The notes under the pieces: generated by a model | Database searches by the model: none | What the model was told of the DNA's origin: nothing | What the model saw: the letters and a program-made list of their open reading frames with translations, nothing else | Part shown: positions 1 through 10,346 of the stretch, piece by piece | Layout: the number at the start of each line of letters is the position of its first letter | Position numbering within the stretch: the first letter of the stretch is position 1 | Program-made: the position numbers and the translations under genes | NCBI GenBank assembly: GCA_026874595.1 | Contig: CM049314.1 | Span: 62,475,300 to 62,539,299 of the forward strand | Length of the DNA stretch: 64,000 bases | Direction of reading: 5' to 3' | Source of the DNA: Sipunculus nudus | Taxonomy: Eukaryota; Annelida; Sipuncula; Golfingiida; Sipunculidae

Positions 1-19
1 AAAACAGTTTCCTCTAGCT

Positions 20-247
20 AAAGTTCATGTAAACACCCCCTACTTTGTTGGTGAAATGGAAGCTTTGTGCATGGATAATCCTGTCTACGATGTGATCATT
101 GGGAATATAAAAGGGGCACGGGAACCACAGTGTCCCGATCCCAGTTGGTCCCATCCTGTGATAGAAACTGCCAGCTCAGTACAAACCAAAGCCATGGTAA
201 AGAAGGTGAGTAAACCAACAAAACCACTGTCTGTACCGAGCCCATAG
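20..247 (+). pseudogene. gypsy protease C-terminal linker, partial
   Basis: The frame through 56-247 reads a VNTPYFVGEMEAL segment followed by LCMDNPVYDVIIGN, the kind of sequence found after the retropepsin core in many metazoan gypsy elements. The catalytic protease motif itself lies left of the window. The frame is lost near 240-250, and the integrase N-terminal region resumes in another frame from about 252, so one indel separates them. Call rests on motif resemblance. Confidence 0.6.
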
Positions 248-251
248 CAGA

Positions 252-1477
252 GGTCACTCGTGCAGAATTCCTTGAGGCACAACAGAATGACAAATCATTG
301 TCAATTCTCTGGGACAAGGTTTCTCAAAAGCAAGAAGGTAAGTTCAAGTTTGACACGAAGAATGGGGCCTTGGTTCGTATGAGGCCGGATAAATATGTTC
401 AAAGCAGTTACCACACTCAATTTGTGGTACCAACATGTTTCAGGGCGGATGTGATTAAACTAGCCCATGAAGGCATAATGTCTGGACATCAAGGTATAGG
501 TCGCACTCTTGAGAGAGTAGTTTCCCATTTCCATTGGCCAGGTGTGCAAGCTGATGTAACACAGTATTGCAAGTCGTGTGATATCTGTCAAAGGACCATC
601 CAGAAAGGTAAGGTGACAAAGGTGCCTCTCGGTAGAATGCTTCTTATTGATCAACCCTATCAACGTATAGCCATGGACCTGGTCGGGCCTATCCATCCTG
701 CGTCAGAACGAGGTAACCGGTTCATTCTAACCGTAATGGATTATGCTACCCGTTACCCAGAGACTATAGCGCTAAGGAATGTTGAAGCCAAAACTGTAGC
801 AGAGGCTCTCATTGATATCTATAGTAGATTAGGCATTCCAGCTGAAGTTCTTACAAATATGGGTAGTCAGTTCACATCATCAGTAATGAGAGAGGTATGT
901 CGTCTGCTTAGTATCAAGCAACTTACTACAACCCCTTACAATCCGAGGTGTAATGGTATGGTTGAAAAATTCAACGATACGTTGAAGAAAATGCTGAAGA
1001 GAATGTGAGCAGAAAGGCCACGGGACTGGGACCGGTATCTGGCACCAGTCCTGTTTGCTTACCGTGAGTCCCCGCATGATTCTCTTGGTGGCTTTTCACC
1101 ATTCGATTTACTTTATGGCAGGCATGTGAGAGGTCCGATGATGGTACTGAAGGAGTTACTGAAAGAAGGTACTGAATCAGAGGTTAAAACCACATATCAA
1201 TATGTTCTAGATCTTAAGCAGAAGCTGAAGGACACCTGTGATTTGGCTCAACAGATGCAAAGTCAGTCAGCAGAAAAGATACAGAGTATACTATAATAGG
1301 AGGGCCAAGCCTCGACATTTGCAGGTAGGTGACAAAGTTTTGGTCTTGCTCCCCACAGACAGAAATAAGTTGTTGCTTCAGTGGAAGGGCCCATTTGAAG
1401 TACTACACCGGTTCAATGATTGTGACTACAAGATAAAGGTTAACGGTAAGATTAAATCTTTCCACATCAATATGTAA
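252..1477 (+). pseudogene. gypsy integrase with GPY/F-type C-terminus, disrupted
   Basis: Integrase inserts retroelement cDNA into chromosomes. The N-terminal zinc module is visible at about 460-600 (HEGIMSGH, then CKSCDICQ). The catalytic core follows, with MDLVG carrying the first Asp near 675. The second catalytic position reads LTNMGSQF, so the expected Asp is Asn. The Glu is kept in GMVEKFND near 955-975. An in-frame TGA follows at 1006-1008, but similarity continues (FAYRESPH, LLYGRHV). After a frameshift near 1280 a GPY/F-like module appears (QWKGPFEVL, about 1380-1405), ending at TAA 1475-1477. Three independent lesions make it non-functional. Confidence 0.82.
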
Positions 1478-3063
1478 AAGGAGTATATATCCAGAGACAA
1501 CTCCGAAGTGACTGCAGGCTGTCTGTTTGATCTGTCTTGCTCTACCTGTGAGATCAAAGAGCCTATCCTTCGCAGTCCTATGGAAATGCAACAAAAGGTA
1601 GGCATTGATGATGGAAAGAGCATTGTTCCAATACCAAGCGTGACCCGCAAACAAGGACCATCCGATGTTCATATCAGTAAGGATCTTTCTTCAGAACAAT
1701 CCGCTGAGCTTAGAGCCCTTTTAAATAAGTTTGAGAACCATTTTTCGGATGTCCCAAAGCAAACACACATTATAGAATGTGAGTTGCAACTCATCACAGA
1801 CCAGCCTGTCCGATCCAAACCTTATCCTGTACCCCATGCTTTGAGAGATACAATGAGGGAGGAAATACGTGATATGCTTTCGTTGGGTGTCATAGAAAGG
1901 TCAAGCTCAAATTACAGTTCGCCAGTAGTAATGGTAAGAAAAAAAGATTCGTCGGTGCGTTTTTGTGTTGATTTCCGCAAACTAAACCGGCTCATACTTT
2001 TTGACCCTGAGCCTATGCCTAATCCCGATGACTTATTTGCTGAGCTCCACAAAAGCCGATATTTCTCTAAGCTAGACCTCACCAAAGGGTACTGGCAGAT
2101 TCCTATGGCCCCTCAATCGAAGCACCTGACGGCTTTCGTTACGCCTGAAGGTCAGTATCAGTTTCGGTTCATGCCATTTGGTCTGGTGGTGGCTGGTGCT
2201 GTATTCACCAGAATGACGAGGAAGCTATTTTCCAATGTCAGGGGCGTCTGTTGTTACATAGAAGATGTCCTGTATCATTCTGTTACATGGTCAGAACACA
2301 TGAATCTTCTAGAGACTGTTATTAGGATACTTAAGCAGGCTAACTTGGCTGCAAAACCTGAAAAATGTTTCTTTGGATTCTCAGATTTGGAATTTCTAGG
2401 ACACATGGTTGGCAAAGGTCGACTAGCAACGGATCCCCAGCTCTTGAGTAAGATCCATAGTACAGAACGACCTACTACTAAAAAGGAGGTGAGATCAGTT
2501 CTAGGACTCTCCGGGTATTACCGGAAATTCATTCCCAATTATGCAGAGGTGGCAGTGCCCAAAACAGATCTGACTCGTAGAGGCCAGAGTAATAAAATCC
2601 AGTGGGGTGATGCTCAGGAAAAGTCTTTTCTGACTCTCAAGTCCATGCTGGTGAAACCTCCAATCCTGCAATTACCTGATTTCTCGAAACAGTTTGTTTT
2701 GAGAACCGATGCTTCCGACAAAGGATTGAGATGCATTCTTATGCAGGAGGCTAATGCTCTTCTTTTCTCAGTGGCTTATGGAAGTCGTAAACTTTCCGAT
2801 GCAGAACTGAATTACTCTGTGATCGAAAGGGAAGCTCTAGCCATCGTGTGGGCCACAGGAAAGTTTGATGTGTGTTTGTTTGGCAGACCTTTTGTGATTC
2901 AGACCGATCATAAGCCCCTATTATACATAAACCAGTCCAAAACACTTAACAAACGGATTATGAGATGGGCCATGATACTGTAAGAGTATCAGTTTAAGGT
3001 GGAAGCAGTTCCCGGGAAGGATAACCATGGACCAGATTTCTTGAGCAGGGTCCAATTGGTTTA
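1478..3063 (+). pseudogene. gypsy reverse transcriptase-RNase H, disrupted
   Basis: The main open part runs 1508-2983. RT motifs in order: SSNYSSPVVMVRKKD, RFCVDFRKLN, SKLDLTKGYWQIP, FMPFGL, and the active-site box reading YIEDVL instead of the usual YxDD, so one catalytic Asp is Glu. The thumb/connection reads LGLSGYYRKFIPNYA. RNase H follows (LRTDASDKG, IEREALAIVWA, IQTDHKPL). A TAA at 2981-2983 interrupts the end, and similarity continues to a natural stop at 3061-3063. The frame is shared with the integrase tail upstream, consistent with a single INT-RT-RH polyprotein. Confidence 0.88.
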
Positions 3064-3270
3064 GTTGATGCATCATTGTCGATTCGCATATTGTATATAT
3101 TGTAAAATGCACATATACTTAAAAGTGGCTTTGTGGTAATAATTGAAATATACGAAATTACCAGTTTTGAAATATGTTTTAATCTGAATGTGGCATGATA
3201 TTCGGAATAAGGAGTCTTAACGTAACTGAGGAATCGATAATACTATGAGAAAATGCAAGCATTTTTTTCT

Positions 3271-3285
3271 TTTAGGGGGGAGTGA
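3271..3285 (+). other. polypurine tract of the gypsy element
   Basis: A G-rich purine run directly precedes a TGTCA LTR start, the expected site for plus-strand cDNA priming. It lies about 210 bases after the pol stop. Confidence 0.65.
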
Positions 3286-3564
3286 TGTCACAGAATTGCC
3301 CCTATGACACGTTAAGTATAATAAAGTCAATATTATTATTATTGCCACCCTCCAAAGTGTAAATTCCCCCCATGGGTTCACCCATATACTGGTAGAAACA
3401 ACCCCCCCCCCCTCCCAGTCATTTAGAACAAACCTGTGCTTTCCTATAGTCCCCACTCGAGTAGGGTTCTTTTCAGTGGTGCACAGTGATCACTGAAGCA
3501 TAGCAACTCTGTGGTGTTTTTTTAATAAAAGACTTGAACAAGGATAGGGTTACAATAATTTCAC
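3286..3564 (+). repeat. LTR of the gypsy element
   Basis: It begins TGTCA after the polypurine tract. An AATAAA polyadenylation signal lies near 3523, and a CA-ending stretch near 3564 is a plausible terminus. The right boundary is approximate because no second LTR is in the window for comparison. A (C)n run lies near 3403. Confidence 0.6.
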
Positions 3565-4348
3565 AAACTGGTTCTGAGGCTTTTTGGGGAATTCATGCTG
3601 GGGCCAAGTTGGCTCTCGGGGAGAGGAACGGCAGTTGGCATGAGACCCTCGTAGCATGAGGATGTGCTCTGTACACCCACCATGAACTGTACATAATTTG
3701 GGGTCTAGAGATGTGTTTTACAGAGTGGAACAGAACCTGGACACTTGAACTTTCAATAAGGCCAACTCTTACTGGGTTTATCAAGCCTCAGGCCAGCACA
3801 TGGGCATAACCGTTTGGTGAGAACCACTACAAGAATGGAAACACCTACTCAGGAGCCGTCTGTGTGGTATTCTGTGGGCCAAGTACTAGGGACCAAAAGG
3901 ACCTCAGGGCTGACTGCCAGTGCCAGGCCTATGTGTACAGCATAACCGATACAGCATTTGATTTAACTGGTATCGTGACACATTCAGGACCCTTTTCATT
4001 CATATGCCTTGACGTGTTGCCACCAAGCCAGAAAATAAATATATTCCTAAATTAAGAGGTTTTTAAACACATCTGGGTTGTAAGAGAAGCTTTTGTGGAT
4101 ATAAAGGACTTTTTGGTATATAACTGTATAATTATCTCTACGAGCAAACCTACATCTTACAATTAATGTAAAGTAAACCAAAATTACCTGAACTGGGTAA
4201 TTCGTCAATATGCTCGTACTTATGTGTATATAATTCAGGCCGGTTATCGAGCAAACTGCTCGTTTGTAAGCCAAGGCTCTGCCCTCAGTAACTTCATCAT
4301 GATCGTATACCAGAGGGTCAGCACTTCTGATGTGATCCAGTCGCAGGG
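3565..4348. other. gap; possible retroelement leader, otherwise unassigned
   Basis: Just after the LTR end comes a G-rich stretch and, at 3835, a short frame starting METPTQEP that stops after about 35 codons. This could be leader and gag start of a second element sharing the LTR, or unrelated flank. No recognised domain. Confidence 0.25.
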
Positions 4349-4507
4349 AATTATAAAAGAAACCGCTGAAGGTCGTGAGACAAATGGAGTCTGAGTAGCC
4401 GGCATAATTTGTGTGTACAGACACCCGGTCATTTTCAATCAGGTGAATCATGACAGATCTTCCAATAGACTCAATGGCATTATTTGCGTTTCGGTAAGTA
4501 AGTAATA
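4349..4507 (-). CDS. C1q-like domain exon, C-terminal part (possibly a gene fragment)
   Basis: The minus-strand frame reads ESIGRSVMIHLIENDRVSV, then THTNYAG-like residues and TTFSGFFYN. This matches the last strands of a C1q jelly-roll domain, where an Arg/Ser-Val-hydrophobic strand is followed by a D-x-V turn and a terminal TTFSGF block. An acceptor-like ...TTTGACAG precedes the segment at about 4508. C1q-domain proteins are secreted recognition proteins, heavily expanded in bivalves. The N-terminal half of the domain is not seen within 400 bases upstream, and the frame runs on past the usual end to a stop at 4047, so this may be an isolated exon or a relic. Confidence 0.5.
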
Positions 4508-4526
4508 CTGTCAAATGTAAAGGCAT

Positions 4527-6201
4527 ATACAGACCTGCACCTTACCGCTTCCCTGAAGTCGCATATTCCACTTATAGGAGCGACGAACGTGTTAGTTGAC
4601 GTGTCCAAAGAGCTTTCTACGCTTGCTCAAAAATGATCAAATGAGATAGGTCTAGCTGCGTTACTTGATGTGCGACCAACGCCGAAGCCGACATATATTC
4701 CCATTCCATGAAACACTGTACCCCATGACGTCAGGTTAGGAAGAGGTCAGAACTGTCGCACCTAATGTGTATTTCATCGTGTTGATTGTAGAAGGATACT
4801 ACACCTTGTTAAAGTGTATTATCCATTGTGCCGGAAGCTGCACCAGCATATATTAATGCCATCAAGTAGTCATGCTGTTGTAAGCTGGATGACTAGCGAA
4901 TATGGTCACTAAGAACAACCCCAATGTCCCAATGTAATGTACTAAGGGCCAGTATATTTAACTGCAATTGTCACTCTCTCTATTTTACCATGATTATATA
5001 ATATATAAGGTGCAGGTGTTTAAGTTAATTGGAGTGTCAGAGCTGAGTTGCCGGGTATTTACATAATGACTTAAATTGCTTAGCCTTGATTACATGGCAA
5101 CTCTATTCAGTCTAATTTCACTTTCATTCAGCTCCTGTGCAGACCCTTCTTTATTTGTATCTATTTTGACACATCAGGAAACTCTCTGATTGGTTTCTCT
5201 GTGTTTTATGAATCTTGCTGGGATACAGGCTATGTGTTGAGAGTCAGTGAGTAACCGGGGGCCAGCCCCTAAGCATGGGCTGCCCCCTCTGCTCTCTAGT
5301 TATAATAAAGAAAAGTATACATCAACTCAGAGACTTGGAAGTTTGTCGCCCATGCATCCTGGACCAAGTTATGATCTCTACACTGGCGAGCATGCCTCTA
5401 ACCTGGAATCAACTGCAGTAAGTTCAAATATGCCTTACAAGCATACCTGACACAAATACCGAAATAAGTTGTCATATAGAATGTTAGTGCTACAGTACTT
5501 AAGCGCTGGTAAAGTGAAAACCTGTTTTGATCCATCCCGGGAAGTATAGAAGCTAACCTGCTGACCTCACAAAATATTTTCAAGAATATAACCAAGAAAA
5601 TTTCAAAGTCACACTGAAAAGAAGCAATGACTGATGTTACTGATGCCATTCTACATGAGAACAGCTCGATGCTTGTGACGCCGCCGCTCGAATGCTGCAG
5701 AGAACACAGAGAAAACAAACCCCACGACGTGTTGACGGCTAACATTAGCAAGGGAGCTGTTTCAAGCCGGCAGGATAGAATAACTACCGGTATATGGCAT
5801 TAACAGACTGTACATGTATTTTGTATATACTAATATGAATACTTAACGTTAAATTAATATAGCAGTCAAATGTCGTTAAAAAATGTCGGTTGTATGAATA
5901 TTCCAAAAGTTATGTAACTAGTTTAACTTTGATAGAGTAAGCTAGTATATTCACCTTTAAAACTTGTAGCTCTAAGGTGTGTTATATATTTAACATGCGG
6001 TGCAATCCATGATGCGTGTTGTATCTAAAAAACTAGCACATATCCCTCATTTAAAGTTACACTTTTAATGGTAAATCTTAGTTTTATTGAGAAAGTTCCT
6101 CCTATAGAACTGAGTAAGTGACAGAATAATGTGATCCATTAACAGGATGTTTTCTGGTTTATATTGCTGGTATGCTGAAGTCTGATCGTCAAGTGGGAAA
6201 G
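4527..6201. other. no gene recognised
   Basis: AT-rich sequence without a long frame or recognised domain on either strand. A frame at 5247-5450 and a minus frame at 5398-5751 have no recognisable motif. Confidence 0.5.
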
Positions 6202-6210
6202 ATATATATA

Positions 6211-6249
<39 letters not shown>

Positions 6250-6354
6250 CAGAATGAAGACGCCTTAGTGTTGACTAACTGTTTAATTCAACCACGAGCT
6301 TTCGAAGCTTATAGCTTCTTAATCAGGTGTCAAGTGGAAAGGTATAAAAATCGG

Positions 6355-6402
<48 letters not shown>
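6202..6402. repeat. two (TA)n microsatellites flanking a short conserved-looking spacer
   Basis: Alternating TA runs occupy about 6202-6248 and 6359-6402. The 110-base spacer contains the hairpin described at 6291-6327. Confidence 0.9.
6291..6327 (-). ncRNA. degenerate hammerhead-like motif
   Basis: On the minus strand CTGATTA is followed by a 5-bp hairpin (GAAGC/GCTTC) and GAAA. This is the layout of a hammerhead core, but the conserved G8 is T and I find no good stem III or I. It lies 3' of the minus-strand PLE fragment, where PLE terminal repeats carry hammerheads. It may be a decayed ribozyme or chance. Confidence 0.3.
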
Positions 6403-6405
<3 letters not shown>

Positions 6406-6930
6406 AGTTAAACAATTTCTAATGACCATAATGCATGGTATAGTGTAATGGATCTGTGATTGGCTACTCTGAATTTGTATCATATTGACCCAGGTTCCGA
6501 GTGTGTCATTGTTATTTACCCATAATGCTAGGTTATGAGTGTCCGGGTTATGTTGAGTTCATGTCCTCTGACACAATAAAGGTTTACAGTTCATTATGCT
6601 CATCGGCTCAATGTTGATGATGATTGACGACTAATGTGGTGGCGATCTGGATTGTGCAAGTCCATGATTATGAATAGAGATAATCCATATGTAAATGGTG
6701 TATTAAATGATATATTAAATAGTCTGTATCAGAAAGTTTACGTATAGGATGATGACGTTTGTCGATTACTTGATATTACTATTGTGTGTAAGCCTGAGAG
6801 GTGATCTCACAACACGGCGGTATCAGTGGCGGGAATGTGCACGCATGCATGAGGAATGACGTCACGTCATTATCAATATGGAGAGGTCGTTCGGTGCTAT
6901 TAATATTATGGTATGTCTCAATGTCTGTAG
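6403..6930. other. probable 3' flank of the minus-strand PLE
   Basis: No domain recognised. It lies between the end of the minus-strand PLE coding remnant and the microsatellite-bounded hairpin, so it may be PLE terminal-repeat sequence. Confidence 0.35.
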
Positions 6931-6934
6931 TGTG

Positions 6935-7675
6935 CCATGAAACCGGCATCGCGCGATTTAATCCTTTCCTTATGGTGTCAAATTTATCAATCAGTTTTAT
7001 ATAATTTTAGTTCCCATATCTGTCGTTGTCGTGTGTCGGTAAGGTGGCCCTTTAGAACGCAAATCTGCATGCATTCTGGCGAGTGTTCCTGTTGAGAAAA
7101 ATGTTCTCCGACCGGTAAGTTAGTGTCTAGCGCTTTAATGGACTGTCTGTGGCCATTTATTCTGAGACTAAGCATTAGGCTGGTTTCGCCTATATAAATA
7201 ACTCCTGGACATATTTTACATAGGATGGCATAGACTACACCTTTACTGGTGCAGTCAAAGTGTCCCTGAATAGTGTGTTTGGCACCATGGATAATTAGGG
7301 TTTCCTTGCGGACTATGAGTGGGCATGTGCGACAGCGCGGTCTTTTACATGGGAATGTAGCGTTAGTGTTATCATATCTGAAGCTTTGATTTTGTACTAA
7401 TTTTTCTATGTATATTTTGGGGTTGTTTAAAAGAGAGGAGTGGTGTGTCAGGAAAGAGGGGTTTTAATGTAGGGTCCGATTCTATTAAAGGTTGTAGATC
7501 GTGAATAATTCTTTTTAAAGGTTTTAGTATGCGGGGATGAAATGTTGCAACTCACGGTGTGCGAAGTTTTCTATTTTGATTTTTGGAGCGAGTAGAGAGC
7601 TGCGTGAAATTGTAGTGGCTTTTCCTATTTGTTTTTCTACTGTTTTCTGTTTGTACCCCAACTGAGCTAAATCTA
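6935..7675 (-). pseudogene. Penelope-like element fragment: RT end plus GIY-YIG endonuclease
   Basis: Read on the minus strand, a frame from about 7675 gives the RT tail (LAQLGYKQKTVEKQIGKA, SRSSLLAPK). After a frameshift near 7418 comes a Cys cluster (CKRPRCRTC, about 7325-7352), then GVVYAILCKICPGVIYIGET (about 7170-7230) and the Arg/His motif LRINGHRQSI. The end reads KFDTIRKGLNR near 6950-7000 after another frameshift. This is the linker and GIY-YIG nuclease of the PLE lineage that includes Penelope and Poseidon. GIY-YIG cuts the target for retrotransposition. Only the C-terminal third remains, and two frameshifts make it inactive. It meets the plus-strand PLE fragment at about 7676. Confidence 0.82.
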
Positions 7676-8636
7676 AAATAGACTTTTTGGACGTAACTTT
7701 GGACCTGAACAAAGCAGAATATAAACCTTTCATGAAACCCAACAATACCCCAATATACATCCACAAAGACAGTAACCATCCCCCAAGCATAATAAGAAAT
7801 ATACCTGAAAGCATAAACAGAAGGTTGTCCAACATCTCCTCAAATGAAGATGTATTCAACCATACTGCCCCTCCATATCAGGAGGCATTACTCAACAGTG
7901 GATACAGTTTTAAACTCAAGTACATCCGCTCGCAACAACCCAACACCGACGGAAAGAAGAGAAACAGAAGGAGGAACATAACGTGGTTCAATCCCTCATA
8001 CAGCGCCAACGTGAAAACGAACGTAGGAAAAAGGTTCTTACAGCTTCTTGACAAATGTTTCCCTCCTGGCCACAGTTTACACAAAATCCTGAACCGTAAC
8101 ACCGTAAAAATCAGCTATAGCTGCATGCCTAACATGAAGCAGGTCATTTCAGCACACAACAAAGGACGACTTAACAATGAGAGAATTAATGAAAAGAAAA
8201 CAGAGAGCATAAGCAAAAACTGCAACTGTAGAAACCTAAAAGAATGCCCAATCAAAGAAGGATGCCTTACTCAAAGCATAATTTACCAGGCCAAAGTTAC
8301 CAGAAAAGATAACAAACAAGTGGAAACATATATCGGACTGACAGAAAACGCATTTAAAACGAGATACTATGGACACATCAGTGGTTTCAGGAATGAAAAA
8401 TACAGAAATAGCACAACACTAAGCCAGTACGTCTGGACTCTGAAAGAAAAAAACATACCCTATTCGGTCAAATGGAAAATCATGGCTAAATGCAGACCTT
8501 ATTCCAACACGTCCAAAAATGTAATTTATGCACCACCGAGAAATACTATATAATTTGCTGACCTGATCTGAGTTCACTAAACAATAGGAACGAGCTCACA
8601 ACGTAATGCAAACATAGAACTAAATACCTCCTTTGA
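7676..8636 (+). pseudogene. Penelope-like element fragment: RT thumb plus GIY-YIG endonuclease (Neptune-like)
   Basis: The frame opens with LDVTLDLN and SNHPPSIIRNIPESINRRLS, typical of the PLE RT palm/thumb. It continues with a basic linker, a Cys motif (NCNCRNLKECPIKEGC, about 8218-8265) and the GIY-YIG segment TYIGLTENAFKTRYYGH near 8325-8375, then STTLSQYVWTLKEKN. The open frame ends at 8553, but a one-base slip in an A run near 8515 restores the expected terminal CNLCTTEK zinc motif in another frame. A TAA and then a TGA near 8636 close it. The N-terminal RT fingers and palm are missing, so it is 5'-truncated, as PLE copies often are. Its motifs differ clearly from the minus-strand fragment, so they are different PLE lineages. 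Confidence 0.88.
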
Positions 8637-8956
8637 CACCTTAAATAATTTTAAGCCGATAATAAAGTTAAATATGCAGTCTCAAGATCCCAGCCAAGTA
8701 TGCAGGAACAACCAACTGGACTACTTATCCACTGATCCCCTGACCGAACCAACACCTGGGGTCTTGATCAACTTTAAGCAATCCAACAAATCCTCGAGCG
8801 CTTCATAATAGCCCTAATACAGTACAATAAGCCAGGCACCCAGTAACCCTTAATGACCAACAAAACAAAAACTTTAAATACATGCCTCACCGAACCGAGT
8901 AACCCCAGATAAATCCTACCTATTACGACAAACTTCACCCAAATATCTGATCACTC

Positions 8957-9024
8957 CAGTTTGTACCTGAAGAGTGAGCCGGCTTGAATGCTGCTCTCAC
9001 GAAACAGATCTGTAGCACAAACTG
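8957..9024 (+). ncRNA. hammerhead ribozyme (type I layout), PLE-associated
   Basis: All hammerhead core positions can be placed. Core C3-A9 is CTGAAGA at 8967-8973 (position 7 is free to vary). Stem II is 8974-8978 with 8996-9000 (5 bp, starting with the required G-C). GAA plus A15.1 is 9001-9004. Stem III is 9004-9006 with 9011-9013 around a GATC loop, giving the A15.1-U16.1 pair. H17 is A at 9014. Stem I pairs 8957-8966 with 9015-9024, with one mismatch in ten. PLE terminal repeats are known to carry hammerheads, and this lies 320 bases after the plus-strand PLE frame. Activity is not shown; loop contacts between stems I and II cannot be judged, and H17=A is not the most common base. Confidence 0.72.
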
Positions 9025-9048
9025 ATGAAGTCAAACTAACCGTACTTT

Positions 9049-9064
9049 ATATATATATATATAT
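9049..9064. repeat. (AT)n tract just after the hammerhead
   Basis: Short TA run 25 bases past the ribozyme, possibly marking the PLE end. Confidence 0.8.
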
Positions 9065-9689
9065 GCATTGTTACGGAACCTAATATAAACAGATCACATA
9101 TGCGTGATGAACACAAATTCTGCAAGGGAGATAAAAAAAATCAGATTATGTAACACTAGGCAGCGTGAAATGTCTAGGGGAATGAACAAAGAAGTCAGTG
9201 GTTTATTGTTAACAAATAACTATAATTTATTCTGAAAACAACCCTTACATTACAATACACTAAATCAATATAATTATACAGTAAAACAGCGGTATAGCAA
9301 CAAGTCAATACAATCACGGAGAAAATAATGTATGTGCACAGTACCTGGATACAAACACCATCATGTAAACTCTCGGAGAATGACAGTCCAGTGGAAAGTT
9401 CTTGCAACAACCCAGAAAGTAAACTGAAGTCCAAATGCATAAAATCCAGGAGAAAGTCTTTGAAAATCTATAATTGCCGCATTCGTCGGATAAGGTCCTG
9501 ACACACGCTTCTGCGTCCGCTGGAATCTACTCTGCTGCTCTCTCTCTCTCTGCCCTTCCGTTCTAAAACACAGTCCCTTTATATACCTTCACACCCCAAG
9601 CCGAGAATTTTCCACTTCTCGAACAGTCTACAGAATCTTGCGCAATCACAGTAAACACGCGTTCCAGGAATTCTCTAGAAAGACATGGC
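9065..9689. other. no gene recognised
   Basis: AT-rich, with a short CT run near 9540. The minus frame at 9195-9440 has no recognised motif. Confidence 0.5.
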
Positions 9690-9902
9690 CGTGTCTCTAC
9701 ACACCATGGTGTACACGTGATCTCGCCCCAAGTGTATTTATGTTTACTACTAAAATGCTTAAAAAACGTGTACCATGTACCGATAGACGTAACTCCATAC
9801 TAGCTCTTATCACTAAAGCCTTATAAAGTCCGTAGGGCGAATCCCTGACATTTGCATATTAGGGCATCACAAGGCTCCTGGCATATACCTCGCATTTGCA
9901 TG

Positions 9903-10346
9903 TCAGGCAGTCACGCGTCCTGTGAATGGCATCGTTGCTATGAGGACGCTAACAGCGGTCCCACTGGCAACAGAGAGCCCAACCTGCATGGTAACATTGG
10001 CACCGAAATCATATATTCGGAGAGTCCATATCCATGGACCTTCGTGTCCTATAATATAAATCTGCTGTTCGAACATTACGGTTCGTAGGCCAAATAAGTA
10101 AATTATGGGCAATGTCGCATCAATTTTCTTCTGTGTATTTATAAGTGTCAAGTTACACTCGAAAGTTTTGCCACTGCATTGGTCAGTGGCCGACACGTTG
10201 ATCGCCTTGATCATTTCAGCCAGCCGGTACATGACTGCGTTCGTCGCGTGTGGAGCTGAATATTTCACGCTGATTCGCTGAGCAAGGGACACATTTTTAA
10301 ACCGGCGTGCTTTGGAAAGCGACGGTGGTTTGACAGACGGTGACAC
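9903..10346 (-). CDS. unrecognised 147-aa open frame
   Basis: Uninterrupted minus-strand frame of 147 codons that I cannot assign. It contains CSGKTFECNLTLINT and GHEGPWIWTLRIYDFG, with mixed hydrophobic strands and no clear signal peptide or transmembrane helix. It lies within about 550 bases (9906-10455) that are absent from the otherwise similar repeat copy at 43.6 kb, so it is either an insertion carrying this frame or sequence deleted elsewhere. It could be an exon, a transposon gene fragment or chance; coding status is unproven. Confidence 0.25.
   Translation of the reverse strand: MSPSVKPPSLSKARRFKNVSLAQRISVKYSAPHATNAVMYRLAEMIKAINVSATDQCSGKTFECNLTLINTQKKIDATLPIIYLFGLRTVMFEQQIYIIGHEGPWIWTLRIYDFGANVTMQVGLSVASGTAVSVLIATMPFTGRVTA

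Larger units (their letters stand above)
1..3564 (+). mobile_element. Gmr1-like Ty3/gypsy LTR retrotransposon, 3' portion, inactive
   Basis: The coding order read on the plus strand is protease-linker, integrase, reverse transcriptase, RNase H, then a polypurine tract and an LTR. Most Ty3/gypsy elements place integrase last. Integrase ahead of RT, with gypsy-type RT sequence, is known from the Gmr1 group. The element enters from the left edge, so the 5' LTR, gag and most of the protease lie outside. At least two frameshifts (near 247 and 1280) and three in-frame stops (1006, 1475, 2981) break pol, and two catalytic residues are changed, so it is dead. A rearranged pair of elements is the alternative, but integrase leads into RT in one reading frame across 1475-1510 with only a nonsense codon between, which favours one element. 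Confidence 0.8.
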
